Below are positions 46,749 through 55,547 of a stretch of DNA of 64,000 nt, in pieces. Every line of letters begins with the position of its first letter. Position 1 is the first letter of the stretch. The stretch comes from Sinomicrobium oceani (GTDB taxonomy: Bacteria > Bacteroidota > Bacteroidia > Flavobacteriales > Flavobacteriaceae). The stretch covers positions 1 through 64,000 of the forward strand of contig NZ_FPJE01000013.1 of the NCBI RefSeq assembly GCF_900119185.1, in the 5' to 3' direction. The translations under genes were made by a program, and so were the position numbers. The notes beneath the pieces are model-generated. The model did no database searches, was not told where the DNA came from, and saw only the letters and a list, made by a program, of their open reading frames with translations.

Positions 46749-48407
46749 CTATTTTTTGAATTTGCTGGAATATTCTTTAATCAATACATTCAATATTTCG
46801 TGGTTCAGGGAATAATCCACTGCAAGGTCTATAAGCTGTATTCCCTTTCCGTTCAACGCCTCTTCCAGGTTTTCCTGAAATTCCTTTACCGAGGACGGGC
46901 GGTATCCTTTTCCTCCGAAACTTTCGGCATACTTTACAAAATCCGGATTTCTGTAATGGAGCCCAAATCTTGAGAACCCTTCATCCTGCTGCTTCCATTC
47001 GATCATTCCGTAGGCACTGTCATTGAGTACAATAACTACGAGATCCAGTTTCAGGCGCGCGGCGGTTTCGAGTTCCTGGGAATTCATCATAAATCCTCCG
47101 TCCCCGTTTATCGAAATCACTTTTTTATCCGGGTTCAGCTCTTTGGCCATCATAGCCGAAGGTAAACCAGCCCCCATTGTAGCAAGGGCATTATCGAGAA
47201 TAAGGCTGTTTTGTATATAGGCGGGGTAATTCCGGGAAAACCATATTTTATACATCCCGTTATCCAGGGTAATAATTCCGTCATCGGGCAAAATGTTCCT
47301 TACAATTTTAACCACACGTTGCGGGAGTACCGGAAAACGATCGTCCTTTTCGTATTTGGCCAGGTGTTCGGATACATTCTCTTTGATCTTCAGGAAAAAA
47401 TCCGGTTCCCAGCTCCTTGCAAAAGGTTCGAGGGCTTCGGTGAGTTGTAAGATGCTGTTAGCGATGTCCCCGATAACATTGAGTTGCGGGAAATAAACCT
47501 CATCGATCTCCGCAGGAAAAAAGTTGACATGGATAACTTTACGCCGGTCGCCCGCATGCATAAAAAAAGGAGGTTTCTCAATGGTATCATGGCCTACGTT
47601 GATAATCAGGTCGGACCCACTGATCGCCTCGTGAAGAAAATCGTAATCCGAAAGGGCCGCCGTACCCAGGTAAAGCGGGTGGCGTTCGTCTATGATTCCC
47701 TTGCCCATCTGGGTATTGAAAAACGGAATCCCGATCGTATCCACAAACCTGGTCAGGGCTATACTGGCCCTCTTCCTGTTGGCTCCTGCTCCTATAAGCA
47801 GGATCGGTTTTGTTGCGTTCTTCACCATTTTTACAGCCTCTGCTATCGTTTCTTTCCCTGCATAGGGCATTTTAAAATCAACGACATCAAAGAGGCGTGG
47901 ATTTTCCACATCTTCCCTGGCAATATCCTCGGGCAATTCGATATGCACGGCGCCCGGACGCTCTTCCTGCGCCAAGCGAAAGGCTTCCCTGATCACCGAA
48001 GGAATATTGGAGCTATGGGTCACCTGCTTTGTAAATTTCGTAAGCGGGTGCATCATCTTAACGATGTCGAGGATCTGGAACTTTCCCTGTTTACTTTTTT
48101 TAATCGGTTTTTGCCCGGTAAGTATCACCAATGGCATGGCCCCCAATTGCGCATAGGCAGCCGGTGTTACCAGATTGGTGGCCCCGGGACCCAGCGTGGC
48201 GAGACAGACCCCGGGTTTACCGGTAAGGCGTCCGTACGTAGCGGCCATAAACCCGGCACCCTGCTCGTGACGGGTGAGGATAAATTTAATTTTCCCGGAC
48301 TTCCGGACCGATTCGAGGAAATCGATGTTCTCTTCACCGGGGAGACCGAAAATATATTCGACACCTTCATTTTCCAGGGCTTTTACAAATACATCTGATG
48401 CTTTCAT
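46749..48407 (-). CDS. ThDP-dependent acetolactate synthase-like enzyme, possible 2-oxoglutarate decarboxylase
   Basis: A 552-residue ThDP enzyme with the IlvB/AlsS-type layout: GLPGEENIDFLESV and the catalytic Glu region RHEQGAGFMAATYGRLTGKPG at the N terminus, a central Rossmann domain, and C-terminal GDGGFMMNSQELETAARLKLD plus a downstream VLNDSAYGMI for ThDP and metal. No regulatory small subunit gene follows. Homology alone says acetolactate synthase; but the gene is paired with an SSADH gene 9 bp downstream, the same arrangement as the cyanobacterial 2-oxoglutarate decarboxylase/SSADH genes. The reaction is therefore uncertain. Confidence 0.85.
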   Translation of the reverse strand: MKASDVFVKALENEGVEYIFGLPGEENIDFLESVRKSGKIKFILTRHEQGAGFMAATYGRLTGKPGVCLATLGPGATNLVTPAAYAQLGAMPLVILTGQKPIKKSKQGKFQILDIVKMMHPLTKFTKQVTHSSNIPSVIREAFRLAQEERPGAVHIELPEDIAREDVENPRLFDVVDFKMPYAGKETIAEAVKMVKNATKPILLIGAGANRKRASIALTRFVDTIGIPFFNTQMGKGIIDERHPLYLGTAALSDYDFLHEAISGSDLIINVGHDTIEKPPFFMHAGDRRKVIHVNFFPAEIDEVYFPQLNVIGDIANSILQLTEALEPFARSWEPDFFLKIKENVSEHLAKYEKDDRFPVLPQRVVKIVRNILPDDGIITLDNGMYKIWFSRNYPAYIQNSLILDNALATMGAGLPSAMMAKELNPDKKVISINGDGGFMMNSQELETAARLKLDLVVIVLNDSAYGMIEWKQQDEGFSRFGLHYRNPDFVKYAESFGGKGYRPSSVKEFQENLEEALNGKGIQLIDLAVDYSLNHEILNVLIKEYSSKFKK

Positions 48408-48908
48408 ATGTTATAATTTACATAAACTTCCCATAAGTTCGATACCTTATTATGTTTCAGGATTACGTTGATAAAAGAGAAGTTTCTGACAAACTTTAAA
48501 GTTAATGATTTTTGAGCGAACTACCCAGGCCGGGCCGAAGGTTTCCGAAGCGATGCAAATCAGGCAGACAGATGGTTATACACCACATGTACAAAGTGTT
48601 TACAGACAATCGTCTATCCAAATAACTTATATCGCAACAGTGCCCCGCCCGCCATCAGCACTCTTTAAACGGCAACAGCATGTAAAAAGGAAGTAAAAAG
48701 AATGACCTCAGGCCGGCTTACCCGGAATAACTATACTGCCCGTGATCGCAGCCGGGCTGAAAAATCCGGGAGACTACTATTGAAGGGATACCCCCCGGAT
48801 TTTATAAAACCTGACCTCAGCCCTGACGCCGCTGCCCTTACCGGCAGAAGAAAGGCAACAGCTCCCGGTAGATCACCGTTTCGAACCTTCCGGGTGTATA
48901 TACTTTGG
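48408..48908. other. Intergenic region upstream of ThDP enzyme gene
   Basis: About 500 bp. The part next to the ThDP gene is AT-rich and probably holds its promoter. A perfect 10-bp stem AAAATCCGGG (48761-48770) / CCCGGATTTT (48794-48803) is a plausible terminator for the minus-strand NTF2-like gene. Two small plus-strand frames (48505-48696, 48702-48914) look non-coding. Confidence 0.5.
48761..48803 (-). terminator. Candidate terminator after NTF2-like gene
   Basis: Stem AAAATCCGGG/CCCGGATTTT with a 23-base loop lies about 100 bp beyond the minus-strand stop at 48909. Confidence 0.45.
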
Positions 48909-49232
48909 TCATAAGGTAATCTCCAACGAACTGATACGTTCGTTTTCGATGGCCAGCTTGTATGACAAGATCACAGGGCTGCCTTGAAAATTACCGGAAA
49001 TTTCAGCTTTCAACACACTCACCGGTTCTCCCTGCTGAAAACTGACGGGTTTCATGACTACATTGTACTTTTCGCTGGCTTCGGCTATCCAGTTCCGGAT
49101 GGCGGTTTGACCGGTATAAGTCTTTCCTTCATCGATCACAACAGCAGTCTCGGAAAAACATCCGGCATAAGATATACTGTCCTGACTGTTTTGTGCACTG
49201 ACCAGGTTTTCGATAATTTCAGGGATTTGCAT
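48909..49232 (-). CDS. NTF2-like (SnoaL-type) protein
   Basis: A 107-residue small cytoplasmic protein with the NTF2-like pattern: an N-terminal helix (IPEIIENLVSAQNSQD), SYAGCFSETAVVIDEGKTYTGQTAIRNWIAEA, and a C-terminal strand set (VSVLKAEISGNFQGSPVILSYKLAIENERISSLEI). Such folds act as isomerases, hydrolases or ligand binders; no function can be assigned. It follows the SDR gene by 20 bp and is presumably cotranscribed under the divergent HxlR regulator. Confidence 0.8.
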   Translation of the reverse strand: MQIPEIIENLVSAQNSQDSISYAGCFSETAVVIDEGKTYTGQTAIRNWIAEASEKYNVVMKPVSFQQGEPVSVLKAEISGNFQGSPVILSYKLAIENERISSLEITL

Positions 49233-49252
49233 ATTTCAGATGATATATATTA

Positions 49253-50047
49253 TTAAATCGTAGGGATGGTTCCGCCATCTATGACAAATTCGGTTCCCGT
49301 CAGGTAATTGGCTTCCGGAGATACCAGAAAACCTACGAGCGCCGCTACTTCTTCCGGTTGTGCCGGCCGGCCTGCCGGTATTCCTCCGAGGGCTTTCATA
49401 ATGCTTTCTTTTGCCTGTTCTATGGTCGTATCCGTGCTTTTGGCTATACGCTCCGCCATTCTTCCGGCGGAGTCGGTATATATCCATCCCGGAGAAACGG
49501 TCAGTACCCGTACGCCCTCGGGGGATACTTCATTGGAAAGGCTTTTACTGTAATTCAATAAACCGGCCTTGGCAGCAGCATAGGGCAATGTACTGTCGTA
49601 CAAAGGCAACCGTGCCTGTATAGACGCTATGTGTATGATCACCCCGTTTTTACGGGCGATCATCTGCGGCAAAAACCCGCGATCCAGACGAACGGGGGCG
49701 AGTAAATTGGTCCGTAACGTATGCTCCCAGTCCTCATCCGTTAACACCCGATATCCTCCCCCGGGAGTCTCGGAACTTCCCATATTGTTCACAAGAATAT
49801 CCAGCCTGCCAAATCTGGAGAGTACCTCTCCGACAACATAACGGGTACCCTCGGAAGTACTGAGATCTGCCGCAATAAAACACATAGTATCTATGGGTTG
49901 CTGCGGAGCATTCCTCGCCGTGATAATAACTGTTGCTCCTGCCTGCAAAAGTCTGCGGGCAACAGCACTCCCGGTCCCTTTTGTTCCCCCGGTTACCAAA
50001 GCTATCTTCCCGGATAACCCGGTATCGGGGTTCGATGATTGTTTCAT
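49253..50047 (-). CDS. SDR-family oxidoreductase
   Basis: A 264-residue short-chain dehydrogenase. Cofactor motif TGGTKGTGSAVARRL (TGxxxGxG), AADLSTSEG, NNMGSSETPGG, and the Ser-Tyr-Lys set in IASIQARLP and YAAAKAGLLNYSKSL; the C terminus has TGTEFVIDGGTIP. NAD or NADP use and substrate are unknown. The ATG at 50047 is chosen; a TTG six codons upstream is less likely. Minus-strand promoter elements (TTGA-N19-CAATTTTG type) lie at about 50060-50090, divergent from an HxlR regulator. Confidence 0.9.
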   Translation of the reverse strand: MKQSSNPDTGLSGKIALVTGGTKGTGSAVARRLLQAGATVIITARNAPQQPIDTMCFIAADLSTSEGTRYVVGEVLSRFGRLDILVNNMGSSETPGGGYRVLTDEDWEHTLRTNLLAPVRLDRGFLPQMIARKNGVIIHIASIQARLPLYDSTLPYAAAKAGLLNYSKSLSNEVSPEGVRVLTVSPGWIYTDSAGRMAERIAKSTDTTIEQAKESIMKALGGIPAGRPAQPEEVAALVGFLVSPEANYLTGTEFVIDGGTIPTI

Positions 50048-50133
50048 GGTTATTGTTTTGAGCAAAATTGCGCAGTATCTCCCGTATAGTCAAGTACGGA
50101 TCACCGAATACCATAGTGATAATTTTATCCCTG

Positions 50134-50164
50134 TTGATTATCCCGCGACATTGTTTTAATTTTG
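50134..50164 (+). promoter_or_regulatory. HxlR gene promoter
   Basis: TTG at 50134-50136 and, 20 bp on, TAATTTTG (50157-50164), a full match to TAnnTTTG. The predicted start leaves almost no 5' leader before the ATG at 50169. Confidence 0.55.
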
Positions 50165-50168
50165 TGCT

Positions 50169-50537
50169 ATGCACGAGAGAAAAATCCCCCTGAACCTGAA
50201 TTGCGGCCTGGACCTCACGGGCGAAGTATTATACGGAAAGTGGAAAATACGGCTGCTTTGGTTTATTCATGAAGGTTACCGACGGCCAAGTGAGCTGCAA
50301 CGGAAAATACCTAATGCCTCCAGAAGAGTGCTCACAGCCCAGTTGGGAGAATTGCGCGACCACGAACTTGTTGGCAGGAAAGTTCATCCTGTGGTTCCTC
50401 CGAAGACAGAATATTTCCTGACCGACCTGGGGCAAAGCCTGATCCCGGTTATTTCGGCACTTGGGCAGTGGGGCGATGAACACGAAGAAAAGCTACGCAC
50501 CGCGATCTTAAAACGACAAAACACCCCGAAACCGTAA
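50169..50537 (+). CDS. HxlR-family transcriptional regulator
   Basis: A 122-residue MarR-like winged-helix protein of the HxlR type: LTGEVLYGKWKIRLLWFIHEGYRRPSELQRKIPNASRRVLTAQLGELRDHELVGRKV, the wing VVPPKTEYFLTDLGQSL, and a helical C terminus. Members often sense electrophiles or aldehydes through cysteine. A single Cys (NLNCGLDL, residue 12) precedes the HTH. It is divergent from the SDR/NTF2-like pair and probably represses it. Confidence 0.9.
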   Translation: MHERKIPLNLNCGLDLTGEVLYGKWKIRLLWFIHEGYRRPSELQRKIPNASRRVLTAQLGELRDHELVGRKVHPVVPPKTEYFLTDLGQSLIPVISALGQWGDEHEEKLRTAILKRQNTPKP

Positions 50538-50609
50538 ACTTCACCCCTCCCCGGTGAAAGCGATCTGCTATGCGGTTATGGAGTATATGCCGGTACCTTC
50601 TACCGGGGT

Positions 50610-51626
50610 TCAGCGTTCTTTATTGATTTCCTTCATGATCTCTCCGAATAGCGTGATGGATTTCAGCCGGGCATCGATATCAAACATATTGGAATTAATG
50701 ATCAGCTCGTTTGCATGGGTTTCGTCCAGGAACTGCAGTACCTGCGCTTTTACGGATTCCTTACTTCCGATAAACGTATATTTGGTCATTTGCTCAACCC
50801 TCGGATGCTTCATTATGCTTCTTAGCTCCGTATCCATTTCCGTAGGTTCGTCTATATATTCCGTAGATGTCCCGGTAAGGATATTGATAACTAATCTCAA
50901 ATGAGAGGTGTATAAGCTTTCCGCCTCACGGTCAGTATCCGCAATAAAAACATTAATACCGGCAATGACATAAGGTTTTTGCAGGGTTTCGGACGGCTGA
51001 AATTCATCCCGGTAGATTTGCAACGCACTGTGCAGTTGGGCAGTAGCAAAGTGACTTGCAAAAGCGTATGGCAATCCTTTCGCTGCTGCCAGGTGAGCAC
51101 TGCTGGTACTGGAACCGAGAATAAAAATGGGTACATCCACCCCTTCGGCCTGGGTGACCCGCACTTTTGCCACCTTGTTTTCTATCGAAAAATAGGTCTG
51201 AATAGTTTCTATATCCGCCGGAAACGAATGCGATGCCTGTATAAACCCGGGTTTTATGGCGTATGCCGTGTCCTGATCCGTACCGGGAGCTCTTCCCAGC
51301 CCGAGATCGATACGGCCCGGAAATAAATTGCCCAGGGTACCGAATTGTTCTGCGATGATAAACGGCGAATGGTTGGGCAGCATAATCCCACCCGATCCCA
51401 CACGCAGCGTGGAAGTAGCCTGTGCTATATGACCGATCAGGATCTGGGGTGCACTGCTTGCAATTGCCGGCATGTTGTGATGCTCCGCAAACCACATCCG
51501 CTTATACCCGGATGCCTCTGCCACCTGTGCAAGTGCCACGGCATTGTTATAGGTTTGATGAATCGTATTTCCTTTGGCTATGGTAGCCAGTTCCAATATC
51601 GAATAAGCTGTCTTCTTTGCATCCAT
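50610..51626 (-). CDS. LLM-class flavin-dependent oxidoreductase
   Basis: A 338-residue luciferase-like monooxygenase, the YhbW/luciferase-like branch. Family segments are YSILELATIAKGNTIHQTYNNAVALAQVAEASGYKRMWFAEHHNMP, VGSGGIMLPNHSPFIIAEQFGTLGNLFPGRIDLGLGRAPGTD, and IGSKESVKAQVLQFLDETHANELII. Uses FMN (usually supplied as FMNH2). The substrate is unknown. An ArsR-type regulator gene precedes it by 37 bp on the same strand. Confidence 0.92.
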   Translation of the reverse strand: MDAKKTAYSILELATIAKGNTIHQTYNNAVALAQVAEASGYKRMWFAEHHNMPAIASSAPQILIGHIAQATSTLRVGSGGIMLPNHSPFIIAEQFGTLGNLFPGRIDLGLGRAPGTDQDTAYAIKPGFIQASHSFPADIETIQTYFSIENKVAKVRVTQAEGVDVPIFILGSSTSSAHLAAAKGLPYAFASHFATAQLHSALQIYRDEFQPSETLQKPYVIAGINVFIADTDREAESLYTSHLRLVINILTGTSTEYIDEPTEMDTELRSIMKHPRVEQMTKYTFIGSKESVKAQVLQFLDETHANELIINSNMFDIDARLKSITLFGEIMKEINKER

Positions 51627-51663
51627 ATATTTATATATATCTATATTTTGTTTAAATAAAAAA

Positions 51664-51933
51664 CTATAATTTCCGCAACGCTTCCAGATACTGTTCCATG
51701 ACCTTCTTATTCAGGGAATAATAATAAAAACGTCCTTCTTTTTGCGGTTCTATCAATTCTGCTTCCACGAGTTTTTTAATGTGATGGCTTACGGAAGGCT
51801 GAGAAATGTTCAGCAACGATATGACCGTACTACATTCCAGCCTTTCTTCGCTGGACTGTATAGCGCTCAAAATCTTCAGACGATTGATGTCGCTAAGGGC
51901 TTTGGATATTTTCTCTATATTACGTAAGGTCAA
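51664..51933 (-). CDS. ArsR-family transcriptional regulator
   Basis: An 89-residue winged-helix protein: IEKISKALSDINRLKIL at the N terminus, DNA-recognition helix in LLNISQPSVSHHIKKLVEAELI, and the wing EPQKEGRFYYYSLNKKV. The only Cys (LECSTV) is too isolated for the usual metal site, so the ligand is unclear. No ATG is available: TTG at 51933 gives the family-like start MTLRNIEK; a TTG at 51963 would add ten residues inside a palindrome. It heads the ArsR-LLM pair. Confidence 0.82.
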   Translation of the reverse strand: MTLRNIEKISKALSDINRLKILSAIQSSEERLECSTVISLLNISQPSVSHHIKKLVEAELIEPQKEGRFYYYSLNKKVMEQYLEALRKL

Positions 51934-51953
51934 AATCTGTACTGCATATATTG

Positions 51954-51969
51954 ATACATGCAAATGTAT
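51954..51969. promoter_or_regulatory. Candidate ArsR operator
   Basis: ATACAT-GCAA-ATGTAT is a perfect 6+4+6 inverted repeat, 21-36 bp upstream of the preferred ArsR start. ArsR proteins bind such sites; autorepression is inferred. Confidence 0.4.
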
Positions 51970-52127
51970 GAATTTTTATTTACCCGGATTCAGAAAAACG
52001 CAAAGCAAAGAACCCTTTGATGACTTTTATAATGAATACTTCCGGCCCGAACAAAAACCGGAAAAATTTCCGGAACATTGATTGCCCTGAATATATGAAA
52101 TAATCAACATGTATGATGCGGATCTTA

Positions 52128-53213
52128 TCAGTGAACGGTCTCCGTTCCATTAAAATACCCCCGAACTATTCCGGCGATTGTTCTGCTTACCTCCGTTGGT
52201 GAATTGCAGCTGCAATTGGTCAATCCGATGACATAAATATCTTCATCCGGCAGATAAACCCCCATGGATTTATATCCGAAGATGGAACCTCCATGTTCGA
52301 AACTACGTACACCGTTCAATACATTGATATGCCAACCATATCCATAGCCTGTAAGTTTTCCATTGTTTAAGCTATGATCCGTAAATACCTTTTTCGTTAA
52401 TCTTCTGCTTAACAGTGTATACTTTTTTACAGCTTCCTGCCATTTTAACATATCATCTACTGTAGACATTAAGGCTCCTGCGGAAAATGGTATTGAAAAA
52501 CTTATATACCTGTTATTGACATAATGATCTCCTTCTTCGCTATATCCCGAAGCTCTGTTCCGGATAATTTTTTGATGACTGGCATAATAAGAATTATGCA
52601 TTCCCAATCTCTCGAAGATATTATGCGCTACAAAATCCTGATACTCCTTCCCGGAAACTACCTCAATAATATAGCCAAGCAACATGTAACCCGCGTTACA
52701 ATACTCATACCGCTCTCCCGGTGGGAAATCCACAGGTTCATTTTTGAAAAAGTTAATTAACTCCTCCGAACTCAATTCCTCCTTGGCAATGGCAGTAAGT
52801 CCTTTTATCCTTGTAAAATCCTTGATTCCGGAGGTATGTGTAAGCAAATGGTGTATGGTTATTTGTTCGCCGTTCGGATAATCCGGAACATAAGAACTAA
52901 CCGTATCGTCCAACTCAAGTTTCCCGTTATCAACCAGCATCAGCACAGAGATAGCGGTAAACTGCTTGGTGATGGAACCTAACTCAAATACATTATCGGT
53001 CTTCATAGGTGTTCCCAGTTCTATATCAGAAAGGCCAAAAGCTTTATTATAAATGGTTTTACCATTTCTGGAAACCAGGAACACTCCTCCCGGTGCATGG
53101 GCCTTATATTTTTCATTCAGCACACTATCTATTTTCAATTCCAGCGATTGTCCGGTAACCGATAACTGAAAAATCAAAATCACTATCAATACCAATACTA
53201 CCTTCTTCCTCAT
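52128..53213 (-). CDS. Serine hydrolase, class C beta-lactamase family
   Basis: A 361-residue exported protein (signal peptide MRKKVVLVLIVILIFQLSVTG). The class C/esterase active-site set is present: SxxK in LGSITKQFTAIS, YxN in YCNAGYMLLGYII and an HxG-type motif in SFEHGGSIFGYKSM. Family members range from beta-lactamases to D-aminopeptidases and esterases; no specific resistance claim is warranted. Single gene on the minus strand with no partner. Confidence 0.9.
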   Translation of the reverse strand: MRKKVVLVLIVILIFQLSVTGQSLELKIDSVLNEKYKAHAPGGVFLVSRNGKTIYNKAFGLSDIELGTPMKTDNVFELGSITKQFTAISVLMLVDNGKLELDDTVSSYVPDYPNGEQITIHHLLTHTSGIKDFTRIKGLTAIAKEELSSEELINFFKNEPVDFPPGERYEYCNAGYMLLGYIIEVVSGKEYQDFVAHNIFERLGMHNSYYASHQKIIRNRASGYSEEGDHYVNNRYISFSIPFSAGALMSTVDDMLKWQEAVKKYTLLSRRLTKKVFTDHSLNNGKLTGYGYGWHINVLNGVRSFEHGGSIFGYKSMGVYLPDEDIYVIGLTNCSCNSPTEVSRTIAGIVRGYFNGTETVH

Positions 53214-53441
53214 TTCACTCCTGTTTTTATAATTACATACTCTTAGACTATTCGCAAAAGATGTCGGTTACAAAATAATGAGGTGAATTTTAGTGTATTG
53301 CTTAAGAGAGGTTAACCGCCGGTGCACGGAAAAGGCACAAAAATATGTTTTTTGTCGCTCCGGGGTTTTGTTTATCGAAACTCTATATCCTGCCAAATTG
53401 CAATATTGTCAACAGATCATCCGGTATTCATTTTTAATTTT

Positions 53442-54323
53442 TTACCCCAAAAATTCCATATCCCCAGCCGAGAGCTCCAGGTGTAAAGCCTGGCTGTTTT
53501 CCTTAAAATGTTTCAGCTTTGAAGTTCCGGGAATGGGCAGGATCAAAGGGTTGACATGTAACAGCCAGGCGAGATTGATCTGTGCCGGTGTAGTCTTATA
53601 TTTTGCTGCGATGACGGAGATTTTATTCCGGCTTTCGGACAAAGAACTTTGCAGGGAGAAAAAAGGGATCATCGGGATGCTGTGCTTTACACAAATATCC
53701 ATAACTTCCTGCAGCCCCCTGACTTCCTGTCCGTATAGATTAAAGCTCGTGCGCTGTGCGTAGCCGAAAGCATTTTCCACACTGGCTACATCGCCCATCC
53801 CGAGGACCGTATTTAATTCTTCCGCATTGACATTGCTCAATCCTACATGCAGAATCTTTCCTTCCTTCTGCATTTCGAACATCGCATGCACAGATTCTTC
53901 AAAAGGTGTATCGGTTCCGGGCATTACACGGAAATGTACCAATTGAATCCGGTCCTTTTTTAAAGTCCTTAAATTATTTTCGATACTGGTTCTAAGGTTT
54001 TCCGGCCTGTCATAGACTTGCCAGCTTTTGTCTTTCCCTCTCTTTGCCCCTACTTTGGTACAGATGACCAGGTCTTCCGCGTACGGGTACAAGGCCTCGG
54101 CAATGAGCCTGTTCGTAACATCTTCTCCATAATAATCGGCCGTGTCCAGAAAGTTGATACCGCTTTCGGAAGCTGTTCTTAAAATCTGCAGCGCTTCTGT
54201 CCTGTTTGTGGGCTCTCCCCAGACATGTTCTCCGGGAAGCTGCATCGTTCCGTAGCCCAATCGGTTTACCGTTAAAGGATGTGTGGTGTTGGCTCCGATC
54301 GTGATTGTCTTTTTAATAGTCAT
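53442..54323 (-). CDS. Aldo/keto reductase
   Basis: A 293-residue (alpha/beta)8 NADPH-dependent reductase. Active-site residues are visible: Asp and Tyr in FLDTADYYGEDV, Lys in DLVICTKVGAKRG, and His in IQLVHFRVMPG. The cofactor-binding C-terminal region PLILPIPGTSKLKHFKENSQALHLELS is typical. It resembles the YajO/YakC-like group. The ATG at 54323 (MTIKKTI) is used because the 12 residues upstream are not family-like. A Crp/Fnr-type gene lies 76 bp upstream on the same strand. Confidence 0.92.
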   Translation of the reverse strand: MTIKKTITIGANTTHPLTVNRLGYGTMQLPGEHVWGEPTNRTEALQILRTASESGINFLDTADYYGEDVTNRLIAEALYPYAEDLVICTKVGAKRGKDKSWQVYDRPENLRTSIENNLRTLKKDRIQLVHFRVMPGTDTPFEESVHAMFEMQKEGKILHVGLSNVNAEELNTVLGMGDVASVENAFGYAQRTSFNLYGQEVRGLQEVMDICVKHSIPMIPFFSLQSSLSESRNKISVIAAKYKTTPAQINLAWLLHVNPLILPIPGTSKLKHFKENSQALHLELSAGDMEFLG

Positions 54324-54399
54324 TTTATTTTCATTTGAATTAACAACACAAAAGTGCATGAAGTCCCATGAAAATCATTTACCATTTGATAAAAAAGCC

Positions 54400-54960
54400 T
54401 CAGTGTACATTTTTTCTGATCCTGCTCAGCGATTGTTGCGTAATCCCAAGATAGGAAGCTATATAGGAAAGCGGGACACGGTTGACAAGGGCCGGGAATT
54501 TTTCCAGAAAAGTGAGGTAACGCGTCGTAGCATCTTCCGATACCAGGGCACTTCTCCTGTCGACTTTCTCCATCAACGCCGATTGAAATATCTTATTTAT
54601 CATACTATCCCAGCCCGGAATAGTTTCGGAAAGCTCCTTCCACTGCTCTTTTGAAAATACGAGAAGTCTACAGTCGGTAATGGCCTGTACATATTCTGTA
54701 AACTGCTCGTCCTGGTATGGATTTGCCACCATGTGGTTTTCATCTACGAAATATTTAGTGACCTCATCTCCCTTATCGTTATAATAACAAATCCGAAAAA
54801 CGCCTTCCAGAACAAATACTACCTGGTTGAATACTTTACCGGCTTCTGCGAGATAGGCATCCTTGAGGAGTTCGGTTTCCATGGCTCTTTCCGAAATCAA
54901 CTTTATTTCCCGATGGTTTAAGGTCCCGAATTGCAATAGGTACGCTATTAGTTTCTCCAT
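54400..54960 (-). CDS. Crp/Fnr-family transcriptional regulator
   Basis: A 186-residue regulator. The cyclic-nucleotide-binding fold begins LISERAMETELLKDAYLAEAGKVFNQVVFVLEGVFRICYYNDKGDEVTKYFVDENHMVANP; the typical Arg/Ser ligand-contact loop is not clear, and there is no cysteine cluster, so a different or no ligand may be used. The C-terminal HTH is VPLSYIASYLGITQQSLSRIRK. It is common in Bacteroidota and often of unknown signal. The aldo/keto reductase gene follows. Confidence 0.88.
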   Translation of the reverse strand: MEKLIAYLLQFGTLNHREIKLISERAMETELLKDAYLAEAGKVFNQVVFVLEGVFRICYYNDKGDEVTKYFVDENHMVANPYQDEQFTEYVQAITDCRLLVFSKEQWKELSETIPGWDSMINKIFQSALMEKVDRRSALVSEDATTRYLTFLEKFPALVNRVPLSYIASYLGITQQSLSRIRKNVH

Positions 54961-55070
54961 AAGATAAAAATGGTCTTTATCGCTTATTATTCATATATCC
55001 CCGGTACATTTTTACGACCTTAGCCCGTATTTTACGATCCGGTCGGGGCCGTCTACATTTCAAAACTGCC

Positions 55071-55427
55071 CTATTGCAATTTTTTATGGCGTTCTCCCCA
55101 CTGCTCCATCTGTCGTATAACAGGTCCTAATTCATAACCTATTTTTGTCAGTTCGTATTCTACACGGGGAGGAACTTCTGCATACACCGTCCGGGTAATT
55201 ATCTTATTTTTCTCGAGTTTTCGCAATTGCAGGGTCAGCATACGCTCGGTAATATTCGGAATGGCTTTTTTGAGTTCCCCGAAACGCATTTTACCCTTTA
55301 ACAGCCATGAACAAATAACCAATGCCCATTGCCCGCCGATAATATTTGCTGCATAGACCTCCGAACATTCTTCTCCCAGAATTTTCTTATTCTCGAAATT
55401 GGTCGAAGTTTCCTTTACCTTACTCAT
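55071..55427 (-). CDS. HxlR-family transcriptional regulator (second)
   Basis: A 118-residue winged-helix protein with the HxlR pattern IIGGQWALVICSWLLKGKMRFGELKKAIPNITERMLTLQLRKLEKNKIITRTVYAEVPPRVEYELTKIGYEL. A Cys sits before the HTH (EECSEVYAAN, residue 21) and another inside it (LVICSW), possible redox or electrophile sensors. It is divergent from an NTF2-like gene across 120 bp, repeating the arrangement of the HxlR gene at 50169. Confidence 0.9.
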   Translation of the reverse strand: MSKVKETSTNFENKKILGEECSEVYAANIIGGQWALVICSWLLKGKMRFGELKKAIPNITERMLTLQLRKLEKNKIITRTVYAEVPPRVEYELTKIGYELGPVIRQMEQWGERHKKLQ

Positions 55428-55490
55428 TACTTACCTTTTTTATAGTACCATACAATAGGTTGCTAATATACACAACAGCCTGTTATATCT

Positions 55491-55498
55491 TAACTTTG
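55491..55498 (+). promoter_or_regulatory. -7 element for second NTF2-like gene
   Basis: TAACTTTG fits TAnnTTTG; a -33 partner is not evident at the right distance. It lies about 50 bp upstream of the start codon. Confidence 0.4.
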
Positions 55499-55547
55499 TA
55501 CAAATACGTCATAAAGATACAAGGCTAATTTTATAAAAAAGGACAAC

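Noticed and set aside
46749-48407. Simple annotation as biosynthetic acetolactate synthase (ilvB)
   Set aside because: No ilvN, ilvC, ilvD or leu genes are adjacent, and the partner is an SSADH; the specific reaction is left open.
48505-48914. Two small plus-strand ORFs upstream of the NTF2-like gene
   Set aside because: Composition is that of translated intergenic DNA, with no start signal and a terminator-like hairpin inside.
52128-53213. Naming the serine hydrolase a beta-lactamase resistance gene
   Set aside because: SxxK and YxN motifs are shared with many esterases and peptidases; nothing shows lactam hydrolysis.
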